The notes under the pieces are model-generated. The model saw only the letters and a list, made by a program, of their open reading frames with translations. It was not told the DNA's origin and made no database searches. A DNA stretch of 64,000 nt from Thermoproteota archaeon (GTDB lineage Archaea; Thermoproteota; Thermoprotei_A; EX4484-217-1; JAPDJV01): assembly GCA_029258925.1 (NCBI GenBank), contig JAPDJV010000014.1:62001-126000 (forward strand), written 5' to 3'. This document shows, one piece after another, positions 37,416-45,773 of the stretch. Numbering within the stretch: position 1 is the first letter of the stretch; every line of letters starts with the position of its first letter. The position numbers were made by a program, and so were the translations under genes.

Positions 37416-37610
37416 TTTAAGCCCCTTTAATATTGTGAGTAAGGTTGATATCCGGTGGTTATGTAATTTCCTGGAACATTATAATATGTCTTTCCATATC
37501 ATTGAAATTAATTAAGATACTTCAGCAAATCTAAAAATCTAAAAAATATTATTTATAAATAGTTGGCGGAAGCCTTTTATTATACTCTATTTAATATGGT
37601 GTGGGGAGAA

Positions 37611-37895
37611 GTGGTGTCCTCGAAATCGAAAAAGAAGAAAAAGGAGGTATCAGTAACTAGAAAAGCTAAGGAGCAAGCACTCTATGATGCAGTAGTTCCT
37701 CAAGAGCTTATAGAGAGGGCAAAGAGAGAACTTGTTAAAGAGAGATGTATAACTCCATTTATGGTTGCACAAAGATATTCGATAAAATTAAGCAGTGCGA
37801 AGAAGCTTCTAAGAATTTTATGGAGCATGAACATTATAGAACCGTACAACTATAATAGAAGAGTGCCAATATTTGTTCCTAAAAGTAGTAAATAA
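37611..37895 (+). CDS. rps25e: Ribosomal protein eS25 (S25e)
   Basis: About 94 residues. A lysine-rich start SSKSKKKKKEVSV leads into the winged-helix DAVVPQELIERAKRELVKERCITPFMVAQRYSIKLSSAKKLLRIL, typical of eS25. GGGGAG at 37603-37608 favours GTG 37611 or 37614 over the track TTG 37563. A TATA-like TTATTTATAAATA lies just upstream. Encoded alone. Confidence 0.9.
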   Translation: MVSSKSKKKKKEVSVTRKAKEQALYDAVVPQELIERAKRELVKERCITPFMVAQRYSIKLSSAKKLLRILWSMNIIEPYNYNRRVPIFVPKSSK

Positions 37896-38021
37896 CAAAA
37901 CTCTCTAAATTTAAACATTCTATCGCTAATGGAAGAACCATATCAAATACCCAACAGTATTTTATTATTCCGAGTTCTTCGCCAACATAAAGAAGCTGCA
38001 ACATCCCCCGGCTAAAAGTCT
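37896..38021. other. Short intergenic gap
   Basis: Between eS25 (plus) and a small minus-strand gene; no ORF, tRNA or guide-RNA pattern seen. Transcripts converge here. Confidence 0.4.
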
Positions 38022-38174
38022 TTACACAAATTTCTCAAGTCTATACAATATGTCCTCCAAGTCTTCTACTATTTCCTTCAAATCCCCGTTTGACTCCACA
38101 TCTCTAAGTAAATCTAAGGCATATTCTATACTATCTATAGCCCTGCTTATTATTTCACTTCTTCTCGCCTTCAT
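38022..38174 (-). CDS. Small helical protein (50 residues, absent from ORF track)
   Basis: From ATG 38174 it reads MKARRSEIISRAIDSIEYALDL and continues to a run of acidic heptad-like residues (LKEIVEDLEDILYRLEKF). GATAGGTG sits seven bases ahead of the ATG as a ribosome binding site. Even hydrophobic spacing suggests one or two amphipathic helices or a short coiled coil. Family unknown; it could be a small regulator or subunit. Confidence 0.6.
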   Translation of the reverse strand: MKARRSEIISRAIDSIEYALDLLRDVESNGDLKEIVEDLEDILYRLEKFV

Positions 38175-38424
38175 TTCAGACACCTATCAAATATCTTATG
38201 ATGACATAGCATACTCCTATATCCGTTAGCAACAATCAGCTTAAATACCTTAATCCTTTAAATATTTGATTAAAAACTGGTTTTTCCAATGGAGGCATAT
38301 CAATATCGCTATGGAAATTCAAGCTAATACATAACAGTTTTTCCAGCAGTATTACGATAGTATGTGTCGTTTTTTTCACCATAGCTTATTTTTAACCCCT
38401 CTTTTTATAGTCTGGGAGGATTAT

Positions 38425-38697
38425 ATGAACGAAAAAATAAGGTGCCTAGCGGTACCAGGTAGATCAGGAATCATTCACAATGTAAAGTTGTACGTTAATA
38501 GTAATTCATGTTATTTATATGAGGAAATTAGCAATGGCGACGATGTGCTACGCAAAATACTGTCACTAATAATTATAAGCAGGGATACAGGTCTAAAGCC
38601 CTTAGTCAGATTTAACAATGCTAAGTTAACGCCTGCAGTTAAAAGAATTCTAGATGAGACAGGAACATCCTATATTAATGCTAGCAAGAGTGCTTAA
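38425..38697 (+). CDS. Hypothetical protein
   Basis: 90-residue protein from ATG 38425, with GGGAGGA four bases upstream. The track start at 38362 adds a hydrophobic, out-of-character N terminus and lacks a ribosome binding site. NEKIRCLAVPGRSGIIHNVKLYVNS suggests alternating strands, with a helical middle (DDVLRKILSLIIISRDTG). No family recognised. Confidence 0.65.
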   Translation: MNEKIRCLAVPGRSGIIHNVKLYVNSNSCYLYEEISNGDDVLRKILSLIIISRDTGLKPLVRFNNAKLTPAVKRILDETGTSYINASKSA

Positions 38698-38910
38698 AAT
38701 AGTAAAAAGGATAATTAGATTGTGGGAATTCTATAATTCTCTTGGCAATAAATCTGTTTGATTAACCTTAATTATTCTACAAGACCGGTTTAGGCTGCTG
38801 ACTCCAAAGCCCCTGTATTCTTGAAATTGAATAAATTAGGAGGGAATTTTGAGTTAAACCATTGAGCCACTTTAAACTTGACAATAGCTACCCAAAGACG
38901 AAATAAACGT

Positions 38911-38973
38911 GTTAACTCAGTCCTCACACGGTTCATCATCCGTGTTCAGCAAAACTTATTCATCATCGTTAAC
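38911..38973 (-). ncRNA. Box C/D sRNA 1
   Basis: Minus-strand guide RNA for 2'-O-methylation. Box C ATGATGA at 38960-38966, a 10-base spacer, box D' CTGA at 38946-38949, six bases, box C' ATGATGA at 38933-38939, a 12-base spacer, box D CTGA at 38917-38920. The ends pair perfectly (GTTAAC at 38968-38973 with GTTAAC at 38911-38916). A TATA-like TTTATTTAA lies upstream at 38984-38992. The D guide is complementary to UCCUCACACGGU, with the fifth base (C) the predicted methylation site; the D' guide is complementary to CAAAACUUAU. Confidence 0.88.
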
Positions 38974-38999
38974 CTTAATTTTCTTAAATAAACAGGTAT

Positions 39000-39722
39000 T
39001 TGAAAAGGTTTATTCAAATGGAATTAAGCTACCGTGATCGGTTACTAGGGAGAATAATATTAGAACTGATGAGTGGTAAGAGAGACATTAATTCTATTCA
39101 GAAAAATCTGAAGACGTTAAGAGAAAGTATCCTAAGGAAGTTAGAGACTCTGTCAGCTATGAAAATAGTTGAGATAATAGATAATATTATCGAAGTCAAG
39201 GACATGACAGCACTTATTTGCCTAGGCCTTGAGCTAGGCATCGATGCTAGAAGACTCCTCAAAAATGTTTCGTGGAGTTCTTTCGAGAAAGTCGTAGGAT
39301 ACATCATGGTTATGAGCGGATACGACGTTTATAGGGGGTTAAAGTTTAAAGTGGGAGAACAAAGATTTGAAGTAGATATACTGGCCTTAGGATCAATATA
39401 CGGGTTCTCTATTGAATGCAAGCATTGGCAAAACATTCCTTTCTCAAAGCTTTCCGAAATAGCCTGCCAGCATGCTGAGCGAACGAGATTTCTCGCCGAA
39501 TACATTAATGCCCATAATCCAACTAAGGGAAGCAATACAACTAAACCACTTAGAATAGCCCCGATCATAGTAACATTGAGCGAAACAGAAGTCAACGTTC
39601 TTAACGGTGTAGCAATAATATCAATTAGTAAGCTTCGATCATTCGTGCAAGAAGCTTCTTCAGCTATCGTGGACTTGAACATTAAAACATTTGATGTTAA
39701 TAGAATCAGCAAGATTATTTAG
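39000..39722 (+). CDS. HTH plus PD-(D/E)XK nuclease domain protein (Mrr-like)
   Basis: 240-residue protein. The first 65 residues look like a winged HTH (LMSGKRDINSIQKNLKTLRESILRKLETLSAMKIVEI). The centre is a restriction-endonuclease-like fold: WSSFEKVVGYIMVMSGYDVYRG, FEVDILALGS and FSIECKHW supply the acidic D and E-x-K of the active site. It could be a nuclease in repair or defence. It ends 45 bases before PCNA, and may be co-transcribed with it. The start is TTG 39000 or ATG 39018. Confidence 0.75.
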   Translation: MKRFIQMELSYRDRLLGRIILELMSGKRDINSIQKNLKTLRESILRKLETLSAMKIVEIIDNIIEVKDMTALICLGLELGIDARRLLKNVSWSSFEKVVGYIMVMSGYDVYRGLKFKVGEQRFEVDILALGSIYGFSIECKHWQNIPFSKLSEIACQHAERTRFLAEYINAHNPTKGSNTTKPLRIAPIIVTLSETEVNVLNGVAIISISKLRSFVQEASSAIVDLNIKTFDVNRISKII

Positions 39723-39767
39723 ACAGTATTAGAATATTTTTCGTGGATAATGCAGGTGTGATCTGTC

Positions 39768-40511
39768 ATGGTTAAGTTCACGTATCCTGATGCCAAGTAT
39801 TTCCGTGGAATCATAGAAGTCCTAGCTAAAACCATGGATGAAGCCTGCTTTAAGGTTACTCCCGAAGGATTAAAGCTGAGAGCACTTGATCCAGCTCACG
39901 TTTCACTAGTAGACTTGGAGATTCCCTCATCGGCATTTGTGGAGTATGAATGTGAAGAGGAGTATAGGCTCGGCTTTAATACGACAATGCTTCTAAAGCT
40001 TTTGAAGAGAGGCAAGAGAGGCGATATGCTGGATATAAGCGTCGAGGAGGAATACATGGTGATTGAAATAAGGGGACCCATTACACGTAGATATAAGATT
40101 AGATTACTCGATGTACCAGAAGTGGAGCTGCCTCAAATGGAACTACCATTTAATGTTTCAGCCATTGTGATATCCGACCCATTAAAGAATGCCATAAAAG
40201 ATGCTGAAGCTGTGGGAGACACTCTGGAACTGGAAGCTAAAGATGAGACAGCGTTGGTAATCAGAGGTAAAGGTGAAGCTGGAGAAACCGAAACAATAAT
40301 ATCCCAGGACTCAGGGGCATTAATAAGCCTCAAGGTGAGCGAGCCTTCTAGGGCACTCTACGCTCTAGACTACGTTAAGAACGTTCTTGCTTTAACTAAA
40401 ATAGCTGAATCCGTTACAGTAGAGTTCTCTACAGCAATGCCACTTAAACTAGAGTTCTCGCTTCCTAGTGAGGGAAGAGTAATATATTTACTTGCACCAA
40501 AAGAAGAATAA
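39768..40511 (+). CDS. pcn: DNA polymerase sliding clamp (PCNA)
   Basis: 247-residue PCNA. VKFTYPDAKYFRGIIEVLAKTMDEACFKVTPEGLKLRALDPAHVSLVDLEIPS is the first clamp repeat with the conserved D-P-A-H-V. The C terminus PLKLEFSLPSEGRVIYLLAPKEE is PCNA-type. It tethers polymerase and other factors to DNA; crenarchaea often have several paralogues, which may form a heterotrimer. Only one is in the window. Confidence 0.96.
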   Translation: MVKFTYPDAKYFRGIIEVLAKTMDEACFKVTPEGLKLRALDPAHVSLVDLEIPSSAFVEYECEEEYRLGFNTTMLLKLLKRGKRGDMLDISVEEEYMVIEIRGPITRRYKIRLLDVPEVELPQMELPFNVSAIVISDPLKNAIKDAEAVGDTLELEAKDETALVIRGKGEAGETETIISQDSGALISLKVSEPSRALYALDYVKNVLALTKIAESVTVEFSTAMPLKLEFSLPSEGRVIYLLAPKEE

Positions 40512-40528
40512 AGTGCGTAAACCCTACT

Positions 40529-43500
40529 TTATTCTACTAAAACTGTTATTTCAAAGATTTTGCCATCTATATCCCAATCCTTACAGTAATCCCCATAACG
40601 TTTTCCGTAATCTCCTACGGAAATACTGAACTCCCTAGTCCTCGTTTCCTCACATATGTAATCCTTGAATTCCTCCAACATCTTTCTAGACTCAGAATCG
40701 GGGCACACTACATGTAATTTTATATAGGCCTCTACAGGGAGATCCATTTCTTTTCTCATATATTGAACTCTTCTAACGATATCCCTTGCAAGCCCTTCAG
40801 CTCTAGCTCTCCAGTCAAATCTCACATCTAAAATTACGTAACCCCATGGAGCTTCTTGGACTACGTAATGCTCGACATCTTCTTCAGTTATTTCAACATG
40901 TTTTTCACTTATCACGATGCGTTCTCCGCTTTGAAGCATTACTTCGACTTCTCCTTCCCTCTCTATTTTTTCCGCTATCTCCCTTGAATTCTCGTTTATG
41001 AAGGCTATTACCTGTGGTGCCAAGCCTCTTAATTCGGGTCCGATGACGCTTATTCGGGGCTTAGCCCTCTTAACTCTAAACCTGCTTAACTCAGCTCTCC
41101 CCATTACGCTGACGTTCTTTACGTTCACTTGTTCCATTAGAATTCTCTTAAATACGCTGGCTGCCTCTTTAACGTCATCCTCATCTGTTAACAAGTACAC
41201 TACAGGTAGAGGTTGTCTCATCTTTATTTTCCTCCTCATTCTTGCAGAGGCTGATAGCTCAACTATCTCCCTTATAATGTTCATTAAATTCTCCAGTCTT
41301 TCATTAATCCACTTCTCCTCGACGTCGGGCCACTCCAACATGTGTATGCTCTTAGGTAGATTCGGTTCTGCTGGTCTTATCATCTCCTGATACAGTTTCT
41401 CCGTTATGAATGGGGCTATTGGAGCTAAGAGTATTAGGTATTTTTTCAGGACCTCGTATAACGTTGCATAAGCAGAGTCCTTAAGTGGATCCTCTCCTTC
41501 AACCCATATTCTCCTTCTAATCAGCCTAATATACCAGTGGCTTACATCCTCTACGATGAATTCTCTAAGCATGCGCGTAGCTTCATGAACATGGTATTTC
41601 TCCATGCACTCAGATGATTCTCTTATGAGCCTGTTTAGTCTCGAAAGGATCCACCTATCTTCGGGTTGAATGTTTTCCTCTACATCCTCCAAACCGTGTT
41701 TTAATGGATCGTATCCATCTATGTTCATATATGTCGATGCGAAAACGTATACATTCCATAAAATATGGAGGTCTCTGAAAACCTGCTCTATGCTCCTCCA
41801 ATTGAATCTAGCGTCTTCCCATATAGTGTTCTGCAGAAGCCAAAACCTAAGAGTATCCCTACCGTATTTCTCGACAACCTCTGTTGGAGCCACATAGTTC
41901 CCAAGACTCTTATGCATCTCCCTCCCATGCTCGTCTAGCATGTATCCGTGCATTAAAACGCACTTATAGGGTGCCCTATTGAAACCTATTATCCCTGCTC
42001 TCAGCAAGCTGAAGAACCATCCGGCTATCTGGTCGTGGCCCTCGGTTATGAAGTCAACTGGCTCGAGTTTTTCAAATAGATCCTTATTCATGGGATAACC
42101 TAAGCTAGCGTAAAACGCCACCCCGCTATCGAACCATACATCAAGAACGTCTTCGACCCTTTTCATAGAATTGCCGCATTTGCTGCATTTAAACGTTATC
42201 TGGTCAACCCATGGCCTATGTAGATCCCGTAAATTAATGGGGGCGCCGACTAGTCTTTCAAGCTCCTTTAGACTACCTATAACAGCTATGTTCCCACACT
42301 TACTGCACTCCCATATAGGTAAAGGTATCCCCCAATACCTCTGCCTCGACACAACCCAGTCTCTTAATTCTTTAAGCCAATTCTTGAACCTCATTAGAGC
42401 CCACTGAGGAATCCACTCAACTTTCTCGGCTTCTTCGATGAATCTTTCCTTCAGGTTCGAAACCCTAATATACCATTGAACAGTTGCCCTCAAAACTAGT
42501 GGAGTCTTACATCTCCAACACACTGGATATCTGTGGACAATAGTCTCGCTGTAGAATAGTAAGTTCTTCTTCTTTAAATCCCCTATTATAATCTTGTTTG
42601 CTTCTCTTACTGAAAGACCATTATATTTGCCAGCTTCAACTGTGAACTCTCCCCTCTCATCAACAGGACAAATTATTGGAAGCCCGTATTCCTTAGCTAC
42701 TTCATAGTCTTCTTCTCCGTGGCCGGGTGCCATGTGTACTATTCCAGTTCCTTCGGTAGGTTTCACGTATTTATCTGATAAAACAACTTTATGAGAATTC
42801 TTTAGTTTCCCCTGCAATGGCACTTCCTCTAGGAGAGGAGGAATATATTCTATTCCTAGGAGGGCTCTTCCAGGAAATTCTCTTAGAATCCTGTATTCCT
42901 CTACAGCTCTGGATATAACGGCTCCAACTCTCTCCTTCAATAATATTACCTTCTTTCCTCCCACATCCACCTCTACGTACGTCAGATCGGGATGAACCAT
43001 CAATGCAACGTTTGCAGGAAGAGTCCAAGGAGTCGTAGTCCAGACCAATAAGTACTCTCCAGGCCTCCCCTTAACAGGGAACATCACATAGATCGATGGA
43101 TCAGATAGCTCCCTGTACTCGGTTACCTCGTAGTCTGAGAGAACAGTTTCGCATCTAGGACACCACCAGACAACCTTTAAACCCCTCGATAAGAGCCCCT
43201 TTTCCCAAGCCCTTTTAATGAGCCACCACGCGCTCTCAATGTAGCTCGAAGTCAATGTGTAGTAGGGATTCTTCCAGTCAAGACTAACTCCCAGATCCTT
43301 GAAGTTAGCGCTCATTTCAGTAGCATTACACAATGCAAGCTTCCTGCACTCGTCAATGAAGCTAGAGATGCCTACTTTTTCAACAATATCCTTCTTCGTT
43401 TTAAGCCTTAAATTCTTCTCCACAGCCACTTCTATCGGTAATCCATGGGTGTCGTATCCCGGTTTATCCCAAACCCAGAAACCTTTCATCCTCTTATACC

Positions 43501-43717
43501 TAATTATGGCGTCTTTCAAAACCTTATTCCACGCTGTGCCTATATGGGGTACACCACTGCTGGGGTAAGGTGGACCGTCCAGAAAGTAAAACTTTGGTTT
43601 ACCAATACTTTTAGCTCTTATCTCTTCATAAATCTCCTCAGTATCCCACAGCTTCATTACATCTTCCTCGAATACTTGCGGCATGTAGGTTTTCTCAAGT
43701 CTACCTGGCTTCCCCAT
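40529..43717 (-). CDS. ileS: Isoleucyl-tRNA synthetase
   Basis: Class I synthetase of about 1062 residues, charging tRNA-Ile. The HIGH motif is PHIGTAWNK, the editing domain includes YLLVWTTTPWTLPANVAL and TGIVHMAPGHGEEDY, and the KMSKS loop appears as REMHKSLGN, a form seen in archaeal IleRS. A zinc-binding segment CPRCETVLSDYEV and a second CSKCGN pair are present. ATG 43717 (MGKPGRLEKTYMPQ) is preferred because GAGGA precedes it; the track start adds 21 unrelated residues. Confidence 0.96.
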   Translation of the reverse strand: MGKPGRLEKTYMPQVFEEDVMKLWDTEEIYEEIRAKSIGKPKFYFLDGPPYPSSGVPHIGTAWNKVLKDAIIRYKRMKGFWVWDKPGYDTHGLPIEVAVEKNLRLKTKKDIVEKVGISSFIDECRKLALCNATEMSANFKDLGVSLDWKNPYYTLTSSYIESAWWLIKRAWEKGLLSRGLKVVWWCPRCETVLSDYEVTEYRELSDPSIYVMFPVKGRPGEYLLVWTTTPWTLPANVALMVHPDLTYVEVDVGGKKVILLKERVGAVISRAVEEYRILREFPGRALLGIEYIPPLLEEVPLQGKLKNSHKVVLSDKYVKPTEGTGIVHMAPGHGEEDYEVAKEYGLPIICPVDERGEFTVEAGKYNGLSVREANKIIIGDLKKKNLLFYSETIVHRYPVCWRCKTPLVLRATVQWYIRVSNLKERFIEEAEKVEWIPQWALMRFKNWLKELRDWVVSRQRYWGIPLPIWECSKCGNIAVIGSLKELERLVGAPINLRDLHRPWVDQITFKCSKCGNSMKRVEDVLDVWFDSGVAFYASLGYPMNKDLFEKLEPVDFITEGHDQIAGWFFSLLRAGIIGFNRAPYKCVLMHGYMLDEHGREMHKSLGNYVAPTEVVEKYGRDTLRFWLLQNTIWEDARFNWRSIEQVFRDLHILWNVYVFASTYMNIDGYDPLKHGLEDVEENIQPEDRWILSRLNRLIRESSECMEKYHVHEATRMLREFIVEDVSHWYIRLIRRRIWVEGEDPLKDSAYATLYEVLKKYLILLAPIAPFITEKLYQEMIRPAEPNLPKSIHMLEWPDVEEKWINERLENLMNIIREIVELSASARMRRKIKMRQPLPVVYLLTDEDDVKEAASVFKRILMEQVNVKNVSVMGRAELSRFRVKRAKPRISVIGPELRGLAPQVIAFINENSREIAEKIEREGEVEVMLQSGERIVISEKHVEITEEDVEHYVVQEAPWGYVILDVRFDWRARAEGLARDIVRRVQYMRKEMDLPVEAYIKLHVVCPDSESRKMLEEFKDYICEETRTREFSISVGDYGKRYGDYCKDWDIDGKIFEITVLVE

Positions 43718-43810
43718 GGTCTTACTTCCTCTTATAATGGTCAATCTCATTTTAGCATTTAAATAGCATGAGTCCTCCATTTATTTATTTTTCCCATCAA
43801 TTAACTCCTA

Positions 43811-44125
43811 CTAAATATTATGACCGACAATTCTACTATTTTTGGGAACTATAATCTCGATTTCATCTACTCTAACATAGCATTCTTCTCCAAGAACCCT
43901 CTTTATCAAATTCGCAACGTACTCCGGATTCGCTGTGGGACCATAAAGCTCAAGGTATTTGAATTCCTTTATTGTACTCTCATGTTCAACTATTCTGTCA
44001 CAGAGCTTTTCCAATTCTCTTTTAATCTCATCATATTCCTCGTCATTAAATGTAGTGAAGTATACTCTTAGCAGTTTCAATATCCAACCCCTATTTACAC
44101 TTGATCGAAAATATTTCGTAGCCAC
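43811..44125 (-). CDS. Hypothetical protein
   Basis: 104-residue soluble protein: helical middle (FNDEEYDEIKRELEKLCDRIVEHESTIKEF) and strand-rich C terminus (CYVRVDEIEIIVPKNSR). It lies 30 bases upstream of the IleRS track start on the same strand, so may share its transcript. No family recognised; no membrane segment. Confidence 0.65.
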   Translation of the reverse strand: MATKYFRSSVNRGWILKLLRVYFTTFNDEEYDEIKRELEKLCDRIVEHESTIKEFKYLELYGPTANPEYVANLIKRVLGEECYVRVDEIEIIVPKNSRIVGHNI

Positions 44126-44178
44126 CTAATTATTTATATTTACCCACATAATTCTATCGTGATAGAGGTGTTTTCACA

Positions 44179-44340
44179 TTGAGGAAAGATAGGAGAAGAG
44201 CTTTGAAGGAGACTGAGAAGAAAAAGAAGAGGTATTTGAGGATAAGTCTAGCGTTAATCTCAATAATATGTCTACTTGGAGTTCTGGTAGTTCTAATGAC
44301 TTTTTCCTTTAATATTCCATGGAGCGAACATTTTCCATAA
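44179..44340 (+). CDS. Small single-pass membrane protein (53 residues, absent from ORF track)
   Basis: From TTG 44179 with GAGGTG nine bases upstream: a very basic N terminus (RKDRRRALKETEKKKKR) then one hydrophobic helix (ISLALISIICLLGVLVVLM) and a short tail. This is the topology of small inner-membrane proteins with a positive cytoplasmic end. No family recognised. The opposite-strand ORF 44154-44429 is a shadow. Confidence 0.6.
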   Translation: MRKDRRRALKETEKKKKRYLRISLALISIICLLGVLVVLMTFSFNIPWSEHFP

Positions 44341-44784
44341 CTCTTGCTAGGGATGATGAGGGGTGCAATCGCTGATTGATGAGAAAAAATTCCTCTGACC
44401 GTCCAGGATTTAAAAATACTAGTCCACAACTATGTATGTAGGACTTAGTCAAATAGTGTAGAGTCCTTGGCACTCCAAAATGCCGTAACTTGAAGAATCA
44501 AGCATTGTTTAAACTTTATGTTATCTATAGAACAATTATTCTAAATATGATCGGGAAAACTGTGCATTTAGACGTCTTCCATTACCTGGCATGAAATATT
44601 AGAGTATCCGATCAGACGAACATGCCAATGAGACAAACGTGTCTAAACTACTTCATTCATACAGTATGCACTATATGAGGAGGGGCGTCTAAGGGCAATG
44701 ATCGGAGAACACGTAATAAGTTAGTGTATAGGTAATGAATCCTTGAAGTTCTGGGAGAATTATTGAGGAAATTGATGTATTAGC
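44341..44784. other. Intergenic region with box C/D sRNA 2
   Basis: 444 bases between the small membrane protein and uL2. The first 60 bases contain a box C/D sRNA. In the remaining part I see no ORF or RNA fold worth naming. Confidence 0.5.
44347..44402 (+). ncRNA. Box C/D sRNA 2
   Basis: Box C ATGATGA at 44353-44359, a 12-base spacer, box D' CTGA at 44372-44375, one base, box C' TGATGA at 44377-44382, a 12-base spacer, box D CTGA at 44395-44398. Both guide spacers have the 12-base archaeal length. Flanking GG and CC can pair to close the ends. The D' guide complements CGAUUGCACCCC and the D guide complements AGGAAUUUUUUC; the fifth base from each D box marks the expected 2'-O-methyl site. 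Start and end are approximate. Confidence 0.85.
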
Positions 44785-45510
44785 CTAGTGAGCACCCTTC
44801 CTCCTACCGCATCTGCGTGCAGCTATGTGGCCAACTTTAGCTCCTGGAGGCGCATGTCTTGATACTGTTGTACTACGAGACACGCTTTGATGTGATCCTC
44901 CTCCATGTGGATGCGAGCAGGCATTCATTGCTACACCTCTCACTCTTGGATACTTCCACGCTTTCACTTTGCTTCTATAATAGTTTGCTCCTGCTTTAAG
45001 CAAAGGTTTCTCTATTCTCCCTCCTCCAGCTGGAATCCCAATAGTCGCTCTTGCATTATTTGGAATGGTCTTCGTCTTCCCGCTGGGCAACTGTATTATC
45101 GTCCTGTTCCCAGCTCTCCCCTTTATCGTCGCATAAGAGCCCGCCTGCCTCGCTAGTTTTCCTCCGTCCTGAGGCCTTAACTCTATATTATAGATTACTG
45201 CTCCCTCGGGTATTTTCCCTACGGGAAGTATGCTTCCAACTCTGACTGGAGCCTCTGGTCCAATGTAAATTACCTGGCCTAAGTGTGCTCCCTCAAATGC
45301 TGGTATTTGAAACTCCTCTCCATTCTCTAAGACTATTTTCGCTAAAGGAACCCATCTTCCGGGATCGTGGATCAAGTCTACTATTCTACCCCTCAATGTA
45401 ACGTCTGGTGGAATATGGGGATACCTAGCTGGACCCTTCTTAATCCACCTTGGGCTCCTGAAAGTTGGCGTTCCCCTACCTGCTCTCTGCACAAGTATTC
45501 TCTTACCCAT
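44785..45510 (-). CDS. rpl2: Ribosomal protein uL2
   Basis: 241-residue peptidyl-transferase-centre protein. GKRILVQRAGRGTPTFRSP at the start, QAGSYATIKGRAGNRTIIQLPSGKTKTIPNNARATIG in the middle, and the conserved VRGVAMNACSHPHGGGSHQSVSRSTTVSRHAPPGAKVGHIAARRCGRRKG end. It is isolated from the rest of the S10-type cluster. Confidence 0.97.
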   Translation of the reverse strand: MGKRILVQRAGRGTPTFRSPRWIKKGPARYPHIPPDVTLRGRIVDLIHDPGRWVPLAKIVLENGEEFQIPAFEGAHLGQVIYIGPEAPVRVGSILPVGKIPEGAVIYNIELRPQDGGKLARQAGSYATIKGRAGNRTIIQLPSGKTKTIPNNARATIGIPAGGGRIEKPLLKAGANYYRSKVKAWKYPRVRGVAMNACSHPHGGGSHQSVSRSTTVSRHAPPGAKVGHIAARRCGRRKGAH

Positions 45511-45773
45511 TCCAATTCCTCCTCCAATGGCGTATCGCTGAGGTTACTTATAACAGTATCGGGTTTTAATAAGTTTCTACGCTCCAACACGAAATATCGT
45601 GAATTAAGCCTTCAAGTATAGGGAAATTATAAAGTTGATCATTTAATGCTCTCTAATATCCCGGTTCTCTCTTCAACATTGACTCGAATTCTTAAAACAT
45701 ATTCACTATTCTTGTAGCCATAAAATAACTACCATCGATGCTTTGAGGTATTAGGAAAGAATTGGTGCTCTAG

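Noticed and set aside
38198-38204. Box-C-like ATGATGA near 38200 as another C/D sRNA
   Set aside because: No CTGA D box follows at a suitable distance on that strand.
44154-44429. 91-residue minus-strand ORF
   Set aside because: Runs antisense through the small membrane-protein ORF and box C/D sRNA 2; no coding signature.
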